A DNA stretch of 64,000 bases, taken from JAWKHR01 sp041394725 (GTDB taxonomy: Bacteria; Acidobacteriota; Vicinamibacteria; Vicinamibacterales; SCN-69-37). Of the stretch, positions 26,471 to 35,108 are shown piece after piece. The position numbers and the translations under genes were made by a program. Under the pieces are notes generated by a model. The model ran no database searches, was not told the DNA's origin, and saw only the letters and a program-made list of their open reading frames with translations. Every line of letters starts with the position of its first letter. The stretch's first letter is position 1. The DNA lies in the NCBI GenBank assembly GCA_041394725.1, contig JAWKHR010000028.1, positions 17,641 through 81,640 on the forward strand, given 5' to 3'.

Positions 26471-27262
26471 ATGCGTCGCTTGTGCCTTTCACTCGTCCTG
26501 GTTCTCGCCGCGGTAACCGGCGCTCACGCCCAGATCGGCGTGACCGACGTGGCGGTCACCGCCCGAAGCCGCCTGACGGCCATCCTGCAGGAATACCTGC
26601 ACCTGCTGCAGCAGGATCAGCACAGCCAGTTGCGCCGCATGGCGCAGCGCCTGAGCATGTTCACGGACCTCCGGAAGTACCGCGTGCCGGAACCGCCGCG
26701 CTGGCGCACGCACGATTGGGAGAATCCGGAGGTTTTCTACTTCTCACGTCCGTATCACGCCGCGCTCAACTACGGCGACGCGGCGGGCTCAGGCTACCTG
26801 GGAATCAGCCATCCGGTCCTTCCAGCCGGTCCCGCATTGAGCCGACTGCCGGGCCAGGCACGCCGCGCGATGATGGCGAGGCTCGCGACCATCGACGCGT
26901 CGGATGCCGCCATCATCGCCGCGACTCACCAGAGCGGCCTGACGCGGTTCAACGGCCGCCGCGAACTGCAGGCCATCGATGGTCTGGAGCGGGACGTGAC
27001 GAACGGAACCTTGGAGCAGAGCGCTACCGCGGTGCTCGACAAGATCAGCGGCGCCGTGCTGATCGGCGCCCGGCAGCGAGAGGCCCGCGGACGGCTTCTC
27101 ACCGGGGTCGTGGAGCAACTGCTCATCGAGAACAAGCGAGCCCGTGATGCCGACACGTCGGCCATGAACATGCTCCTCGTCACATGGCGCGCGCGCGACG
27201 CGGCAAACGAAGCGATGGTGGTCGGATCGGGTGACGCCCTCAGGAGCTGGCGGCAGCCGTAG
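26471..27262 (+). CDS. TrbJ/VirB5-like exported protein, second copy
   Basis: A 263-residue paralogue of the preceding protein: signal peptide ending AHAQ, matching blocks such as ATIDASDAAIIA, TAVLDKISGAVLI, VVEQLLIENKRARDADTSAMNMLLVTWR in the same order, and the same C-terminal GSGDAL-SWRQP ending. The two differ over most positions, so the duplication is old. GAAGGAGG precedes the ATG. Two pilus-tip proteins could form a mixed tip or bind different recipients; this is inference. Confidence 0.78.
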   Translation: MRRLCLSLVLVLAAVTGAHAQIGVTDVAVTARSRLTAILQEYLHLLQQDQHSQLRRMAQRLSMFTDLRKYRVPEPPRWRTHDWENPEVFYFSRPYHAALNYGDAAGSGYLGISHPVLPAGPALSRLPGQARRAMMARLATIDASDAAIIAATHQSGLTRFNGRRELQAIDGLERDVTNGTLEQSATAVLDKISGAVLIGARQREARGRLLTGVVEQLLIENKRARDADTSAMNMLLVTWRARDAANEAMVVGSGDALRSWRQP

Positions 27263-27287
27263 AAGACGCAAGCCGCGGAGACGCACG

Positions 27288-28142
27288 ATGCCCAACCAGC
27301 CGTCGCTCAATCTGATCCCCACCGTTCAACAGGCGATCGGGAACCTGCTGCTGACGTACGAGCCGGAGTTCATCCGGTTCGGGTTTCAGATGTTCATGGC
27401 GTTCGCGACGATCATCATCGTCTGGCAGGGCATCCGGATGATGTTCTCGCACGACGGCCTCGGCGAGCAGATGTTCGACTTCGCCAAGCTGCTCCTGTTC
27501 GTCTCCTTCGGCTACGCCCTCATCACGTTCTACGAGGCCCCGCTGCCTGGCATCGGCGTCTCGTTCAGCAACCTGATCACCGACCAGGCACACCACTTCC
27601 AGTCCATCCTCGAAGCGCGCGCCTTCGACAATATCTACCGGCACCTGGACGAGCTCGCCGACCACTTCATGCAGCCGGACGCGTGGTCGATTCTGGCGAA
27701 CCTCATCTATTGGACCGTCCTGCTGCTCGTCGCGCTCGCCAAGGGCATTTCGTTGGCCGTGATCGCTTTTGGCCTGATTGCCAGCGCGGTCTGTGCCCTG
27801 CTGGGGCCGATCTTCGTGCCGTTCTTCATCGTCCCGAAGCTCGACTGGCTGTTCTGGGGCTGGCTCAAGGCGTTCATCCAGTATTCGTTCATCCCCGTTG
27901 TGGCGGTCGCCTTCCTGATGATCTTCGAGCAGTTCGTCTTCCGCTACGTGACGACCTTGCCACCGATGATCACCCAGGCAGAATATGGGGTGTACGCGCT
28001 CCAGGCCGTTGCTGTGGTTGGGACATTCGTCATCGGCATGCTGCTCGTCCCCATGCTGACGAACCATATCTTCACGGGTGGTGCCGGCGGAAGCGTCCTG
28101 TCCCCACGAATCGCCGTCGGCCGCGCGCTCGGCCGTCGATAG
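27288..28142 (+). CDS. trbL: TrbL/VirB6-like polytopic membrane protein
   Basis: A 284-residue protein with about six hydrophobic segments and the TrbL/VirB6 centre (LIYWTVLLLVALAKGISLAV, then ALLGPIFVPFFIVPKLDW and FWGWLKAFIQYSFIPV). VirB6 is the inner-membrane channel subunit. The chosen ATG at 27288 starts a polar N-terminus (MPNQPSLNL) followed by the first helix. Confidence 0.88.
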   Translation: MPNQPSLNLIPTVQQAIGNLLLTYEPEFIRFGFQMFMAFATIIIVWQGIRMMFSHDGLGEQMFDFAKLLLFVSFGYALITFYEAPLPGIGVSFSNLITDQAHHFQSILEARAFDNIYRHLDELADHFMQPDAWSILANLIYWTVLLLVALAKGISLAVIAFGLIASAVCALLGPIFVPFFIVPKLDWLFWGWLKAFIQYSFIPVVAVAFLMIFEQFVFRYVTTLPPMITQAEYGVYALQAVAVVGTFVIGMLLVPMLTNHIFTGGAGGSVLSPRIAVGRALGRR

Positions 28143-28151
28143 GAAGGAAAC

Positions 28152-28319
28152 ATGGCTCGTCAATGGGATGACCCGGCCCAGACCGACCGCGAGGAAACGG
28201 CTTCTCCGGAGCTGACGCGGCTGCTCTTCATCGCGATCGGCGTGGCGATGCTGATCGGCCTCGTGTGCGGCGTCGTGTGGACGGCCTACCACCTCTTGAA
28301 GGGCTACTTCGGCGGGTAA
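28152..28319 (+). CDS. Small single-helix membrane protein in the transfer operon
   Basis: A 55-residue protein: a polar N-terminus (MARQWDDPAQTDREE) and one transmembrane helix (about 23-45) ending in TAYHLLKGYFGG. AGGAAGG precedes the ATG, and it fits neatly between trbL and trbF. Position suggests a small accessory subunit of the secretion channel; no family recognised. Confidence 0.7.
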   Translation: MARQWDDPAQTDREETASPELTRLLFIAIGVAMLIGLVCGVVWTAYHLLKGYFGG

Positions 28320-28332
28320 GGGGGAGCACACG

Positions 28333-29034
28333 ATGCCAGCGACCGTCGGCGACATCGCTCCGAAGTCCCTAGAGAGTGCCAAGCGGCAGTTCGTGGAGGT
28401 GTACGGCTCGGCCCTGGTGCTCAACACCTACCTGAAGATCGCGCTCGTCCTCGTGTCGCTGGTGGCGCTTGGTCTCGTCGGGCTCAACGTCTACACGACG
28501 ACGCGATACGCGCAGGTCAAGCCGCTGGTCATCAGGATTGACGAGGTCGGTCGCGCCGAGGCGGTGCAGTACGACGCCACGCGGTACGCGCCGCAGCCGC
28601 CGGAGCTGCGCTACTTCCTCACGCAGTTCGTCGTGAAGCACTTCAGTCGGATTCGGGCCAACGTGCAGCGCGAGTATCCGGACTCACTGCTGTTCATGGA
28701 GCCGGCGCTGGCCGATGCGACGATCGCCCAGAACGACCAGAGCCGCGCGCTCGAGACGTTTCTCACGACCCCTTCGGCCGACGAGATCGACGTCGTCGTC
28801 CAGAACGTCAGCCTGAGCGAGTTGACGACGGTGCCCTACAAGGCCACGGTCGCCTTTCAGAAGGTCTTCTATGCGCCTGGTACGCGGCACGAGCGGACGC
28901 GAGAGACGTACGTGGCGCAGATCGATTTCTCGCTCCGGGATCGCGTGCCCAACGAGTTCGTCCGAGTGAATCCGCTCGGGCTCCAGATTGCCTACTTTCG
29001 GGTTGACCAGGCATTCCAGGAGACGCGGCAGTGA
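28333..29034 (+). CDS. trbF: TrbF/VirB8-like bitopic membrane protein
   Basis: A 233-residue protein: cytoplasmic N-terminus (ESAKRQFVEVYGSALVLNTY), one transmembrane helix (about 33-55), then the periplasmic VirB8/TrbF domain with KPLVIRIDEVGRAEAV and the C-terminal NPLGLQIAYFRVDQ. VirB8 is an assembly factor of the channel. The ATG has a GGGGAG site; the stop overlaps the next gene. Confidence 0.92.
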   Translation: MPATVGDIAPKSLESAKRQFVEVYGSALVLNTYLKIALVLVSLVALGLVGLNVYTTTRYAQVKPLVIRIDEVGRAEAVQYDATRYAPQPPELRYFLTQFVVKHFSRIRANVQREYPDSLLFMEPALADATIAQNDQSRALETFLTTPSADEIDVVVQNVSLSELTTVPYKATVAFQKVFYAPGTRHERTRETYVAQIDFSLRDRVPNEFVRVNPLGLQIAYFRVDQAFQETRQ

Positions 29035-29324
29035 TCGCCAATGCCGCGTTCCTGGCCGCGCTCGTCGTCTTTCTGCTGGCCGCATGGCTGGCGGGCGAGC
29101 TCACGTTCCTCGCCCCATACAAGGCCACCTTGTTCCAGCGTCATGCCGAGGTCCTCGGCGCTGGAACCCTGCTGCTGTTCCTGAACCTCTGCGCACTGTT
29201 CTACGGCATCTCCCGCTGGCTCTTCCTCCGCGATGCAGGTCGGAAGCTCACGCATGTGGACCGTCAGCTCGGCACCGCCGACACCGTCCACGAGGACCTG
29301 AGGCCGTACCTGAATCGAAGGTGA
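29031..29324 (+). CDS. Small two-helix membrane protein in the transfer operon
   Basis: A 97-residue protein with two hydrophobic helices (about 5-29 and 43-66) and a charged tail. The GTG start at 29031 overlaps the trbF stop (GTGA), so the genes are coupled. It is not one of the standard Trb subunits; it may be an accessory or exclusion factor. No family recognised. Confidence 0.65.
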   Translation: MIANAAFLAALVVFLLAAWLAGELTFLAPYKATLFQRHAEVLGAGTLLLFLNLCALFYGISRWLFLRDAGRKLTHVDRQLGTADTVHEDLRPYLNRR

Positions 29325-29333
29325 GGAGATGCC

Positions 29334-30293
29334 ATGTGGGACCACGTTGACCCTCGATCGAGTGAGTCACGCAGTCGACCGAGCCCCGGTCGCGGAGGGG
29401 GCACCTCAACGGACTCCAGGAGCCGTTCGGGCCGCGATCCCAGAGACGCGTTCACCGAGGGGCTGGACCTCCCGCGCGGCCGGGCGCGTGAGGCGGTGTC
29501 GCTCGGCGACGAGACGTTCAAACTCCGCGGCTCTGAGGTCCGGGCACTCGCGACGATCGGTGCCTTCCGGGTCGTGCCCGTGGACGACATTCGCGACGAC
29601 GGTGGCCGCTCTGGAGACGTCTGGCACGGGGACATCGAACGCCTGCGGACGAACGGCCTGATTCGTACCGTGGCGCCGCTCGACCGCCACGAGCGCGCGA
29701 CGATCGTCACCCTCACGGACAAGGGACGAGAGTTGCTGGAGGCACACCGCCATCCTCGCCATGAGCACTTACAGGCGTTCCATGCGGACGTCCTGCGGCC
29801 TCGCGAACTCGAGCACGACGCCCAGGTCTATCGCGCGTTCGAGCGTGCCCTGGCGCGCCACGCGGACCGCGATGCGCGGCTGCTGCGAGTCGTGCTCGAG
29901 CACGACTTGAAGCGTGAATATCAGCGCTTCCTGCAGGAGCCGAACCGCGGTCGGTCGGATGCCGATGGTCGCGTCCGTCGAACGGAGCGCGAGGTCAGGG
30001 AGTGGGCGCTCGAGCACGAGCTGTCCGTGCGTGACGGGCACGTGCAGTTTCCCGATCTCCGCCTCGAATTGGAGCGGTCGGGCGGCCGCCGCGAGGTCGA
30101 GGACATCGAGGTCACAACGCTGCACTATCGCGGTCTTCACGCATCGAGCAAGGCAAGCGCCGGCTTCACGCGGTATCGGTCAGCAGCCGGCCGGGTCGGT
30201 GGCCGGTCGAGCCGCCGCGCCGGCAGTCGCGGAGGGCACAGCGGCGGTCGTCGATCTCCGGATCCACACCTTGCCGAGGAGTTTCTCCAGTGA
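29334..30293 (+). CDS. Winged-helix protein resembling replication-relaxation (Replic_Relax) family
   Basis: A 319-residue protein. After a disordered Arg/Ser-rich N-terminus (1-50) comes a winged-helix (about 60-140: LRGSEVRALATIGAFRVV, RLRTNGLIRTV, VTLTDKGRELLE). A middle helical region follows, then a possible nuclease-like core with acidic residues in FPDLRLELE and DIEVTTLHYRGLHASSKA. This arrangement recalls Replic_Relax proteins of conjugative elements, but the match is by eye and moderate. If correct it could act as a relaxation or replication-initiation protein at the transfer origin. A GAGGAG site precedes the ATG. Confidence 0.5.
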   Translation: MWDHVDPRSSESRSRPSPGRGGGTSTDSRSRSGRDPRDAFTEGLDLPRGRAREAVSLGDETFKLRGSEVRALATIGAFRVVPVDDIRDDGGRSGDVWHGDIERLRTNGLIRTVAPLDRHERATIVTLTDKGRELLEAHRHPRHEHLQAFHADVLRPRELEHDAQVYRAFERALARHADRDARLLRVVLEHDLKREYQRFLQEPNRGRSDADGRVRRTEREVREWALEHELSVRDGHVQFPDLRLELERSGGRREVEDIEVTTLHYRGLHASSKASAGFTRYRSAAGRVGGRSSRRAGSRGGHSGGRRSPDPHLAEEFLQ

Positions 30294-31264
30294 CCGCCGC
30301 CGAGCGTGTGCAGAACGTGCAGTCGCACGGCTTCACGGAGCGCCAGGCGGCGTTCCTCGTGACGCTGATGCTGCACAGCGGCGTCTGCATGGGCCGTCAC
30401 TACTGCACGCATGCTGGAATCGCCTACGGCCAGAAGATGCACGACTTCTTCCGGGGGCTGCTCGCGCGCAAGTTCGCAACCGTGAGGCACTGCGGGCACA
30501 ACCGGGCGCGGCTATACCACGTGCACCACCGCCCCCTGTACGACGCCATCGGGGAGCCAGACAACCGTCATCGCAAGCCGATGCCCCTTGCCCGCGCGAT
30601 CGAGCGCGTGATGGTGCTCGATGCCGTCATGGCCGACCGGCGCCGACAGTGGCTCGCGACGGAGGAGGAGAAGGTCGCGTACTTCACGCAGGTCCGCCGC
30701 GTGGCGGCCGACGCGCTGCCGTCGCTCACGTTCGTCGGCGACGGGAGCACGACCGTCCGGAGGTTTCACGACAAGCTCCCGATCGGCGTCGCAGCCGGCG
30801 AGACCGACGTGTTCCTCTATCTGGTGACACGGCCGTCGCCCATCGAGTTCCGGGCGTTCCTGGACCGGCACGCCGAGCTCTTCCGGGCCTTGCCCGCGTG
30901 GACGCTTCGGCTGCTGTTCCCGGTGCATCTGATCAAGTCGCGGGAGATCTACGCAGCGGCCTTCCGCGAGCAACTGGCGATGCCGCTGAGGCCGTCCACC
31001 CGTGACGAGCTGCGCTGGTACTTCGAGGCGCGGCGTGCGGGGCGAGATGCCAGGGATCCACGGTTCGAGCGAGCCGCGAGAGCGTTCAGCGCACCACGGT
31101 TCCGCGCGCTCTACAGGGTGTGGCTCGAAGGACATGACGATGTGGTCGACGCCACGGTGTCGCCGTCGCTCACGGACGCGATCGAGCGGGGCGTTGGCCA
31201 GCTCGAATGCACCGTGCTCGCGCATCGATACCGTCATCTCTTTCCCCTGCTGGCTACGGCATGA
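30290..31264 (+). CDS. Uncharacterised transfer-operon protein with putative DNA-binding N-terminus
   Basis: A 324-residue protein. The N-terminal 80 residues (ERQAAFLVTLMLHSGVCMGRH, then GLLARKFATVRHC and RLYHVHHRPLYDAIG) look like a winged-helix with a Cys/His-rich surface. The rest is helical and charged with no recognised motif. It starts with GTG at 30290, overlapping the previous gene by 4 bases. Gene order suggests a role at or near DNA processing. No known family recognised. Confidence 0.6.
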   Translation: MTAAERVQNVQSHGFTERQAAFLVTLMLHSGVCMGRHYCTHAGIAYGQKMHDFFRGLLARKFATVRHCGHNRARLYHVHHRPLYDAIGEPDNRHRKPMPLARAIERVMVLDAVMADRRRQWLATEEEKVAYFTQVRRVAADALPSLTFVGDGSTTVRRFHDKLPIGVAAGETDVFLYLVTRPSPIEFRAFLDRHAELFRALPAWTLRLLFPVHLIKSREIYAAAFREQLAMPLRPSTRDELRWYFEARRAGRDARDPRFERAARAFSAPRFRALYRVWLEGHDDVVDATVSPSLTDAIERGVGQLECTVLAHRYRHLFPLLATA

Positions 31265-31275
31265 CGCGGCCGTCA

Positions 31276-31320
31276 GGGGGAAGAGGCACGGGAAGAGAGG
31301 CCAGGGGGTTCTCTTCCCCC
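31276..31320 (+). terminator. GGGGGAAGAG/CTCTTCCCCC hairpin after 31264
   Basis: Perfect 10-bp arms at 31276-31285 and 31311-31320. A second, competing pairing is possible between AGAGAGGCC near 31294 and GGCCTCTCT near 31328. There is no U-run, so it is either a Rho-dependent end, an mRNA 3' protector or a DNA site. Confidence 0.45.
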
Positions 31321-31487
31321 TTCGGCGGCCTCTCTGCCGTCGGGCGCGACGGAAACCGGCGGGGAGCCACGTGACGCCCCGCCCGCCGTTAGCCGTTGCG
31401 CGTGTAGGAGTTGGGCATGATGCGGGGACAGCCGTCGCGCGCACCGGGCGGCGTCTTCCGCCGCCCGTGGTGGAGGTCGCACTGGTG

Positions 31488-31570
31488 CAGTCGGGGCGTG
31501 AGCGACCCCCCTGCCAGGCACCCGGAGGTGGCCCCGGCCTCTGACGAGGGGGTCGCTCACGCCCCGACTG
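31488..31570. repeat. Perfect 23-bp inverted repeat with 37-base spacer
   Basis: The left arm (31488-31510) and right arm (31548-31570) are exact reverse complements, beginning CAGTCGGGGCGTGAGCGACC and ending in its complement. The spacer is 31511-31547. The length and perfection exceed anything else seen in the window. It lies about 155 bases before the gene at 31725. Possible roles are oriT recognition repeat, terminator or recombination site. Confidence 0.75.
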
Positions 31571-31724
31571 TGTGTCCAGTCGGTTCCGCATGTTCGTGCC
31601 CGCGATGGTGCCGGCCTCCAGCCGCACCGCCGCGCGCATCAAATGGTCGTTCCGGTGTCGCATGACGTGCAAGCCCGCGGCGATCGTCAGTGTCCATCCC
31701 ATTTCGGGAAAGGAGTGTCCTCCC

Positions 31725-32048
31725 ATGGCTCTGATCAAGCCTCGTTCGCGCGGCAAACGTCTGGTCAGGCACCGCACACGGCTCGACCACGAAACGAACG
31801 AAACGCTGTACGCCTACGCCCGCTTCATCGGCGAGTCGACCGAGTACGTCCTCAACCAGGTCATCGACAACCTGCTCGCCAGGGACAAGGAGTTCCAGCA
31901 GTGGCGTGCCACGAACCCTGACTCGTGTGCGCCGGCTGCCTCGGGTAACGATCGCCGCAGGCGACGGGTCAACGGGCGTCCGCCGAGAGCGGTGTCGTCA
32001 TTCGGTAGTCATCCAACCGCCGCATCAGGAGCGGCGGACGCTCAGTGA
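31725..32048 (+). CDS. Small basic protein resembling a ribbon-helix-helix relaxosome factor
   Basis: A 107-residue protein with a very basic N-terminus (IKPRSRGKRLVRHRTRLDHETN) followed by a helical stretch (ETLYAYARFIGESTEYVLNQVIDNLLARDKEF) similar to the CopG/Arc type. The C-terminal third is low-complexity. AGGAG lies about 10 bases before the ATG. Location right after the inverted repeat and before the coupling protein suggests an accessory protein that binds the transfer origin. The fold assignment is tentative. Confidence 0.6.
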   Translation: MALIKPRSRGKRLVRHRTRLDHETNETLYAYARFIGESTEYVLNQVIDNLLARDKEFQQWRATNPDSCAPAASGNDRRRRRVNGRPPRAVSSFGSHPTAASGAADAQ

Positions 32049-32061
32049 CGCGGCGGCAACC

Positions 32062-34050
32062 ATGCTGCGAACCCTTCTGCACGGTCGTGCCGTTCTGGCC
32101 CTGACGGTCGCAGCCGCTGTGGGCATATGGGGCCTGCACGCCTACCCGGTGCAGGTCGACGAACCATTCCTCGCGCTCATCGCCGCGCGCAGGCCCCACG
32201 TGTTCAACGTCCTGGCCTACGGCTATGCGACGTTGTGGTTCACGACTCCGTACCTGCTGGCCTCGCTGTTGGCGTCGTTCGTGACGATTGTTGTCTTCCG
32301 CACGCGCCCGTCAGCGGCCTACCGCGCGCTGCCGGCGTACCCGGAGCCCAATCGCCAGTCCGCACCGGTGCTCGTCCTTGGCGAGACGCACGACGCCAGG
32401 AAGCCCGGTCGAGCGCCGGAGCCCACATGGCTGACGATCCCGCAGCGGGGGCTCTATACCGGGATCATGATTGTCGGCGCCGTGGGCACCGGCAAGACAT
32501 CCGCGTGCATGTATCCGTACGTGGATCAGCTCCTGCGATGGCGTGCCGGCGATCCCGACCAGAAGATCGGCGGCCTCGTGATGGAGGTGAAGGGCGACTT
32601 CTGCCGCCAGGTTCGCGGCATCCTGGCGCGTGCCGGACGTGAAGCGGATTACGTGGAAGTCGGCCTCAAGAGCGGGGTCTGCTACAACCCGCTGCACAAC
32701 GACCTCGATCCGTACGCCGTCGCCTACGCGCTGGCCACGCTCGTGAACAACCTGTTCGGGCGCTCCAAGGAACCCTTCTGGCAGCAGGCGTACACCGATC
32801 TCCTGAAGTTCGTGATTGCGCTCAGACGGATCACCGTGGGATACACCACGCTGGCCGAGGTCTACCGCTACATCATCGACGAGAAGCTGATCGACCAGAA
32901 CATTCGCTCGTTACAGGCACAGTTCAAGAACCCTGGCGACGTGCTGCTCGTGCGGAGAGAGGAGCACGAGCTGCACCTGCGACAGAAGCCGTGGACCCTC
33001 TGGGTGCGGTTCGACGGCGCGCACATGGCGCACCCGTACGAGGCGGAGTTGGAGACCTTCCTCGCGGAGCATGGCGTACCGTTCACGTTACGCACGGGCG
33101 ATGCCGCCATCGCCGCCGACCGGCGGCACCGCCTCGAAGCGATCGAGCGTTGGTACTACAACGCCTGGGCGCGGATCGATCCGAAGGTCCGTTCATCGAT
33201 CGTCGAGGGCGCGGTCGTGTTCCTGTCGCTGTTCGACGAGAATCCCGACGTTCATCGCGCCTTCTGCCCGGACCGTTCGGCCTACGCGAAGGAGCCGGGG
33301 CCGGGCGAGCCGCGCCCGCTGCCGCCGCTCGAGGATCTGCTCGAAAGCGGTCACGTGCTGGGCCTCAACTTCCCGGTCGCGCTGAACCCGGCGCTGGCGC
33401 GTGGCTTGGGCGTTATGCTCAAACTCGATTTCCAGCGGGCGGTTCTGCAGCGCATTCCCGAGATGGCGCAGCGCCCGGAGCGCTCGTGGCGCGACCTGCT
33501 GTTCGTGGCTGATGAGTATCACGCGTTCGCCACCGTCGGCGAGACGGACCCCACCGGCGACGAGCGCGCGTTCGCCCTGTCGCGGCAGGCGCGACTGATA
33601 CCGATCGTGGCGACCCAGAGCCTGAGCTCGCTGCGATCGTCGCTTGGGGGCGACGAGAGCTGGCGCACACTGGTCCAGTGTTTCCGGACGAAGCTGTTCC
33701 TGGCGACGAGCGACGAGTTCACCGCGCGCATGGCCGCGGAGCTGTGCGGGAAGAGCGAGCACCTCAAGACGCGGTTCACCCTCGCGGAGGCGGATCAGGG
33801 TGCGCACATCTCATGGTTGACCGGCCGCGCGGCGGCACCGAAGCAGACGCTGAGCGCCAGCAAGAGCTACAGCTTCGAATCGGACTACGTGTTCCCGCCG
33901 CGCGTCTTCACCGAGCTCCAGAACGCGCAGGCCGTCGTCCTGCCGTATGATGGCCTCAATCCCCTCCCGCCGCAGTTCTGCTACCTGAAGCCGTACTACT
34001 TGGACGCGCGGCAGAGCTACTTCGACCATCTCGAGCGAGGCGCGCTGTGA
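32062..34050 (+). CDS. traG: TraG/VirD4-like type IV coupling protein
   Basis: A 662-residue ATPase that hands the DNA-relaxase complex to the channel. Two N-terminal transmembrane helices (about 8-24 and 52-76), Walker A GAVGTGKT (about 140-147), Walker B LLFVADEYHAF and the ATQSLSSL motif. The start at 32062 is chosen because it begins directly with the membrane segment; there is no strong ribosome-binding site. It overlaps trbB by 4 bases at its 3' end. Confidence 0.92.
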   Translation: MLRTLLHGRAVLALTVAAAVGIWGLHAYPVQVDEPFLALIAARRPHVFNVLAYGYATLWFTTPYLLASLLASFVTIVVFRTRPSAAYRALPAYPEPNRQSAPVLVLGETHDARKPGRAPEPTWLTIPQRGLYTGIMIVGAVGTGKTSACMYPYVDQLLRWRAGDPDQKIGGLVMEVKGDFCRQVRGILARAGREADYVEVGLKSGVCYNPLHNDLDPYAVAYALATLVNNLFGRSKEPFWQQAYTDLLKFVIALRRITVGYTTLAEVYRYIIDEKLIDQNIRSLQAQFKNPGDVLLVRREEHELHLRQKPWTLWVRFDGAHMAHPYEAELETFLAEHGVPFTLRTGDAAIAADRRHRLEAIERWYYNAWARIDPKVRSSIVEGAVVFLSLFDENPDVHRAFCPDRSAYAKEPGPGEPRPLPPLEDLLESGHVLGLNFPVALNPALARGLGVMLKLDFQRAVLQRIPEMAQRPERSWRDLLFVADEYHAFATVGETDPTGDERAFALSRQARLIPIVATQSLSSLRSSLGGDESWRTLVQCFRTKLFLATSDEFTARMAAELCGKSEHLKTRFTLAEADQGAHISWLTGRAAAPKQTLSASKSYSFESDYVFPPRVFTELQNAQAVVLPYDGLNPLPPQFCYLKPYYLDARQSYFDHLERGAL

Positions 34051-35108
34051 GCAGTCTCGACCGCATCCTGCCGTTCCTCAGGCCCATCGAAGACCTGCTG
34101 GTGGACCCGACTGTCACGGAGGTGATGGTCAACGGCGGGGGGCGCCGGATATTCGTGGAGCGTGCCGGAACAGTGGAAGCCGTTCCCGATCGAACGCTCG
34201 AGGTCCGGAATCTCACCGTCGCCATCAAGAACATCGCGCGGGCCTGCGGCGACGAGATCTCCGACCACCAGCCGATGCTCGACGCCAGGCTCGAGGACGG
34301 CTCGCGCGTCGCGGCGATGTTTCCGCCGTGTTCCGTGGACGGACCAACGCTCACCGTGCGGAAGTTCACGCATCGATATTCGCTGGACGAGCTCGTGTCG
34401 GTTGGGACGCTGACGCCGGAGCTGGCGCAGGCGCTGCGGCGTGCGGTCGCTGACCGACGCAACATTCTCATCTCCGGCGGAACCGGCACCGGCAAGACGA
34501 CGCTGCTGAATGCGCTGGCCGCGACGATCCCGGCGAGCGATCGGATCGTGCTGATCGAGGAGACGTCGGAGATCCTCATCGACAAACCCAACCTGGTCCG
34601 GTTCGAGGCGCGCCGCGCGCAGGCGCCGCTCGGCCAGGAAGCACCGCTGCCGGCCGTGACGATCTCTGACCTGCTGCGAGCCACGCTTCGCCACCGGCCC
34701 GATCGGATTCTCGTCGGCGAGGTGCGTGGTCCGGAGGCGTTCGACTTGCTGCAAGGGCTCAACACAGGCCATCTCGGGAGCCTCAGCACCATTCACGCGA
34801 ACTCCGCGGAGCAGGCCCTCACGCGGCTCGCGCACTGCGTGCTCACCGCAAACGTCGGCCTGCCGCACCGCAGCACACGCGAGGCCATCGCGCTCGCGAT
34901 ACATCTCGTCGTCCACATCGCGCGTCAGGATGGGCGGCGCGCGGTCACTGAAGTCGTTGGTCTTCGGCGATACGACGTCCAGAACGAGCAGTTCGAGCTG
35001 GAGGCGTGGCCGGTCGGCGGTGAGGAACGGAAGGAGGTCTGCAATGAAGGCAAGCGCGCCCGGGCGGGTGATACCGATCGCGCTGTTCCTGCTGCTGGCT
35101 GGTTGTGA
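34047..35108 (+). CDS. trbB: TrbB/VirB11-like traffic ATPase
   Basis: A 353-residue hexameric ATPase: N-terminal domain with DLLVDPTVTEVMVNGG, Walker A GGTGTGKT, the Asp box (VLIEETSEIL), Walker B region (RILVGEVRGPEAFDLL) and the His box (GHLGSLSTIHANSA). It starts with GTG at 34047 overlapping the traG stop. The last 22 codons overlap the following lipoprotein gene, and the tail is likely unimportant. In RP4, trbB stands first; here it is last. Confidence 0.95.
   Translation: MSSLDRILPFLRPIEDLLVDPTVTEVMVNGGGRRIFVERAGTVEAVPDRTLEVRNLTVAIKNIARACGDEISDHQPMLDARLEDGSRVAAMFPPCSVDGPTLTVRKFTHRYSLDELVSVGTLTPELAQALRRAVADRRNILISGGTGTGKTTLLNALAATIPASDRIVLIEETSEILIDKPNLVRFEARRAQAPLGQEAPLPAVTISDLLRATLRHRPDRILVGEVRGPEAFDLLQGLNTGHLGSLSTIHANSAEQALTRLAHCVLTANVGLPHRSTREAIALAIHLVVHIARQDGRRAVTEVVGLRRYDVQNEQFELEAWPVGGEERKEVCNEGKRARAGDTDRAVPAAGWL

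Larger units (their letters stand above)
31265..31724. other. 460-base gap holding inverted repeats, candidate transfer origin
   Basis: No credible gene. It contains two structures described separately: a G/A-rich hairpin set directly after the preceding gene (31276-31337) and a perfect 23-bp inverted repeat at 31488-31570. The gap interrupts an otherwise tightly packed operon just before a small DNA-binding-like protein and the coupling protein, as expected for oriT or another DNA-processing site. Confidence 0.5.

Noticed and set aside
27240..28427. A 395-codon minus-strand frame across trbL and trbF
   Set aside because: Antisense to three transfer genes with good starts and family motifs; composition is not protein-like.
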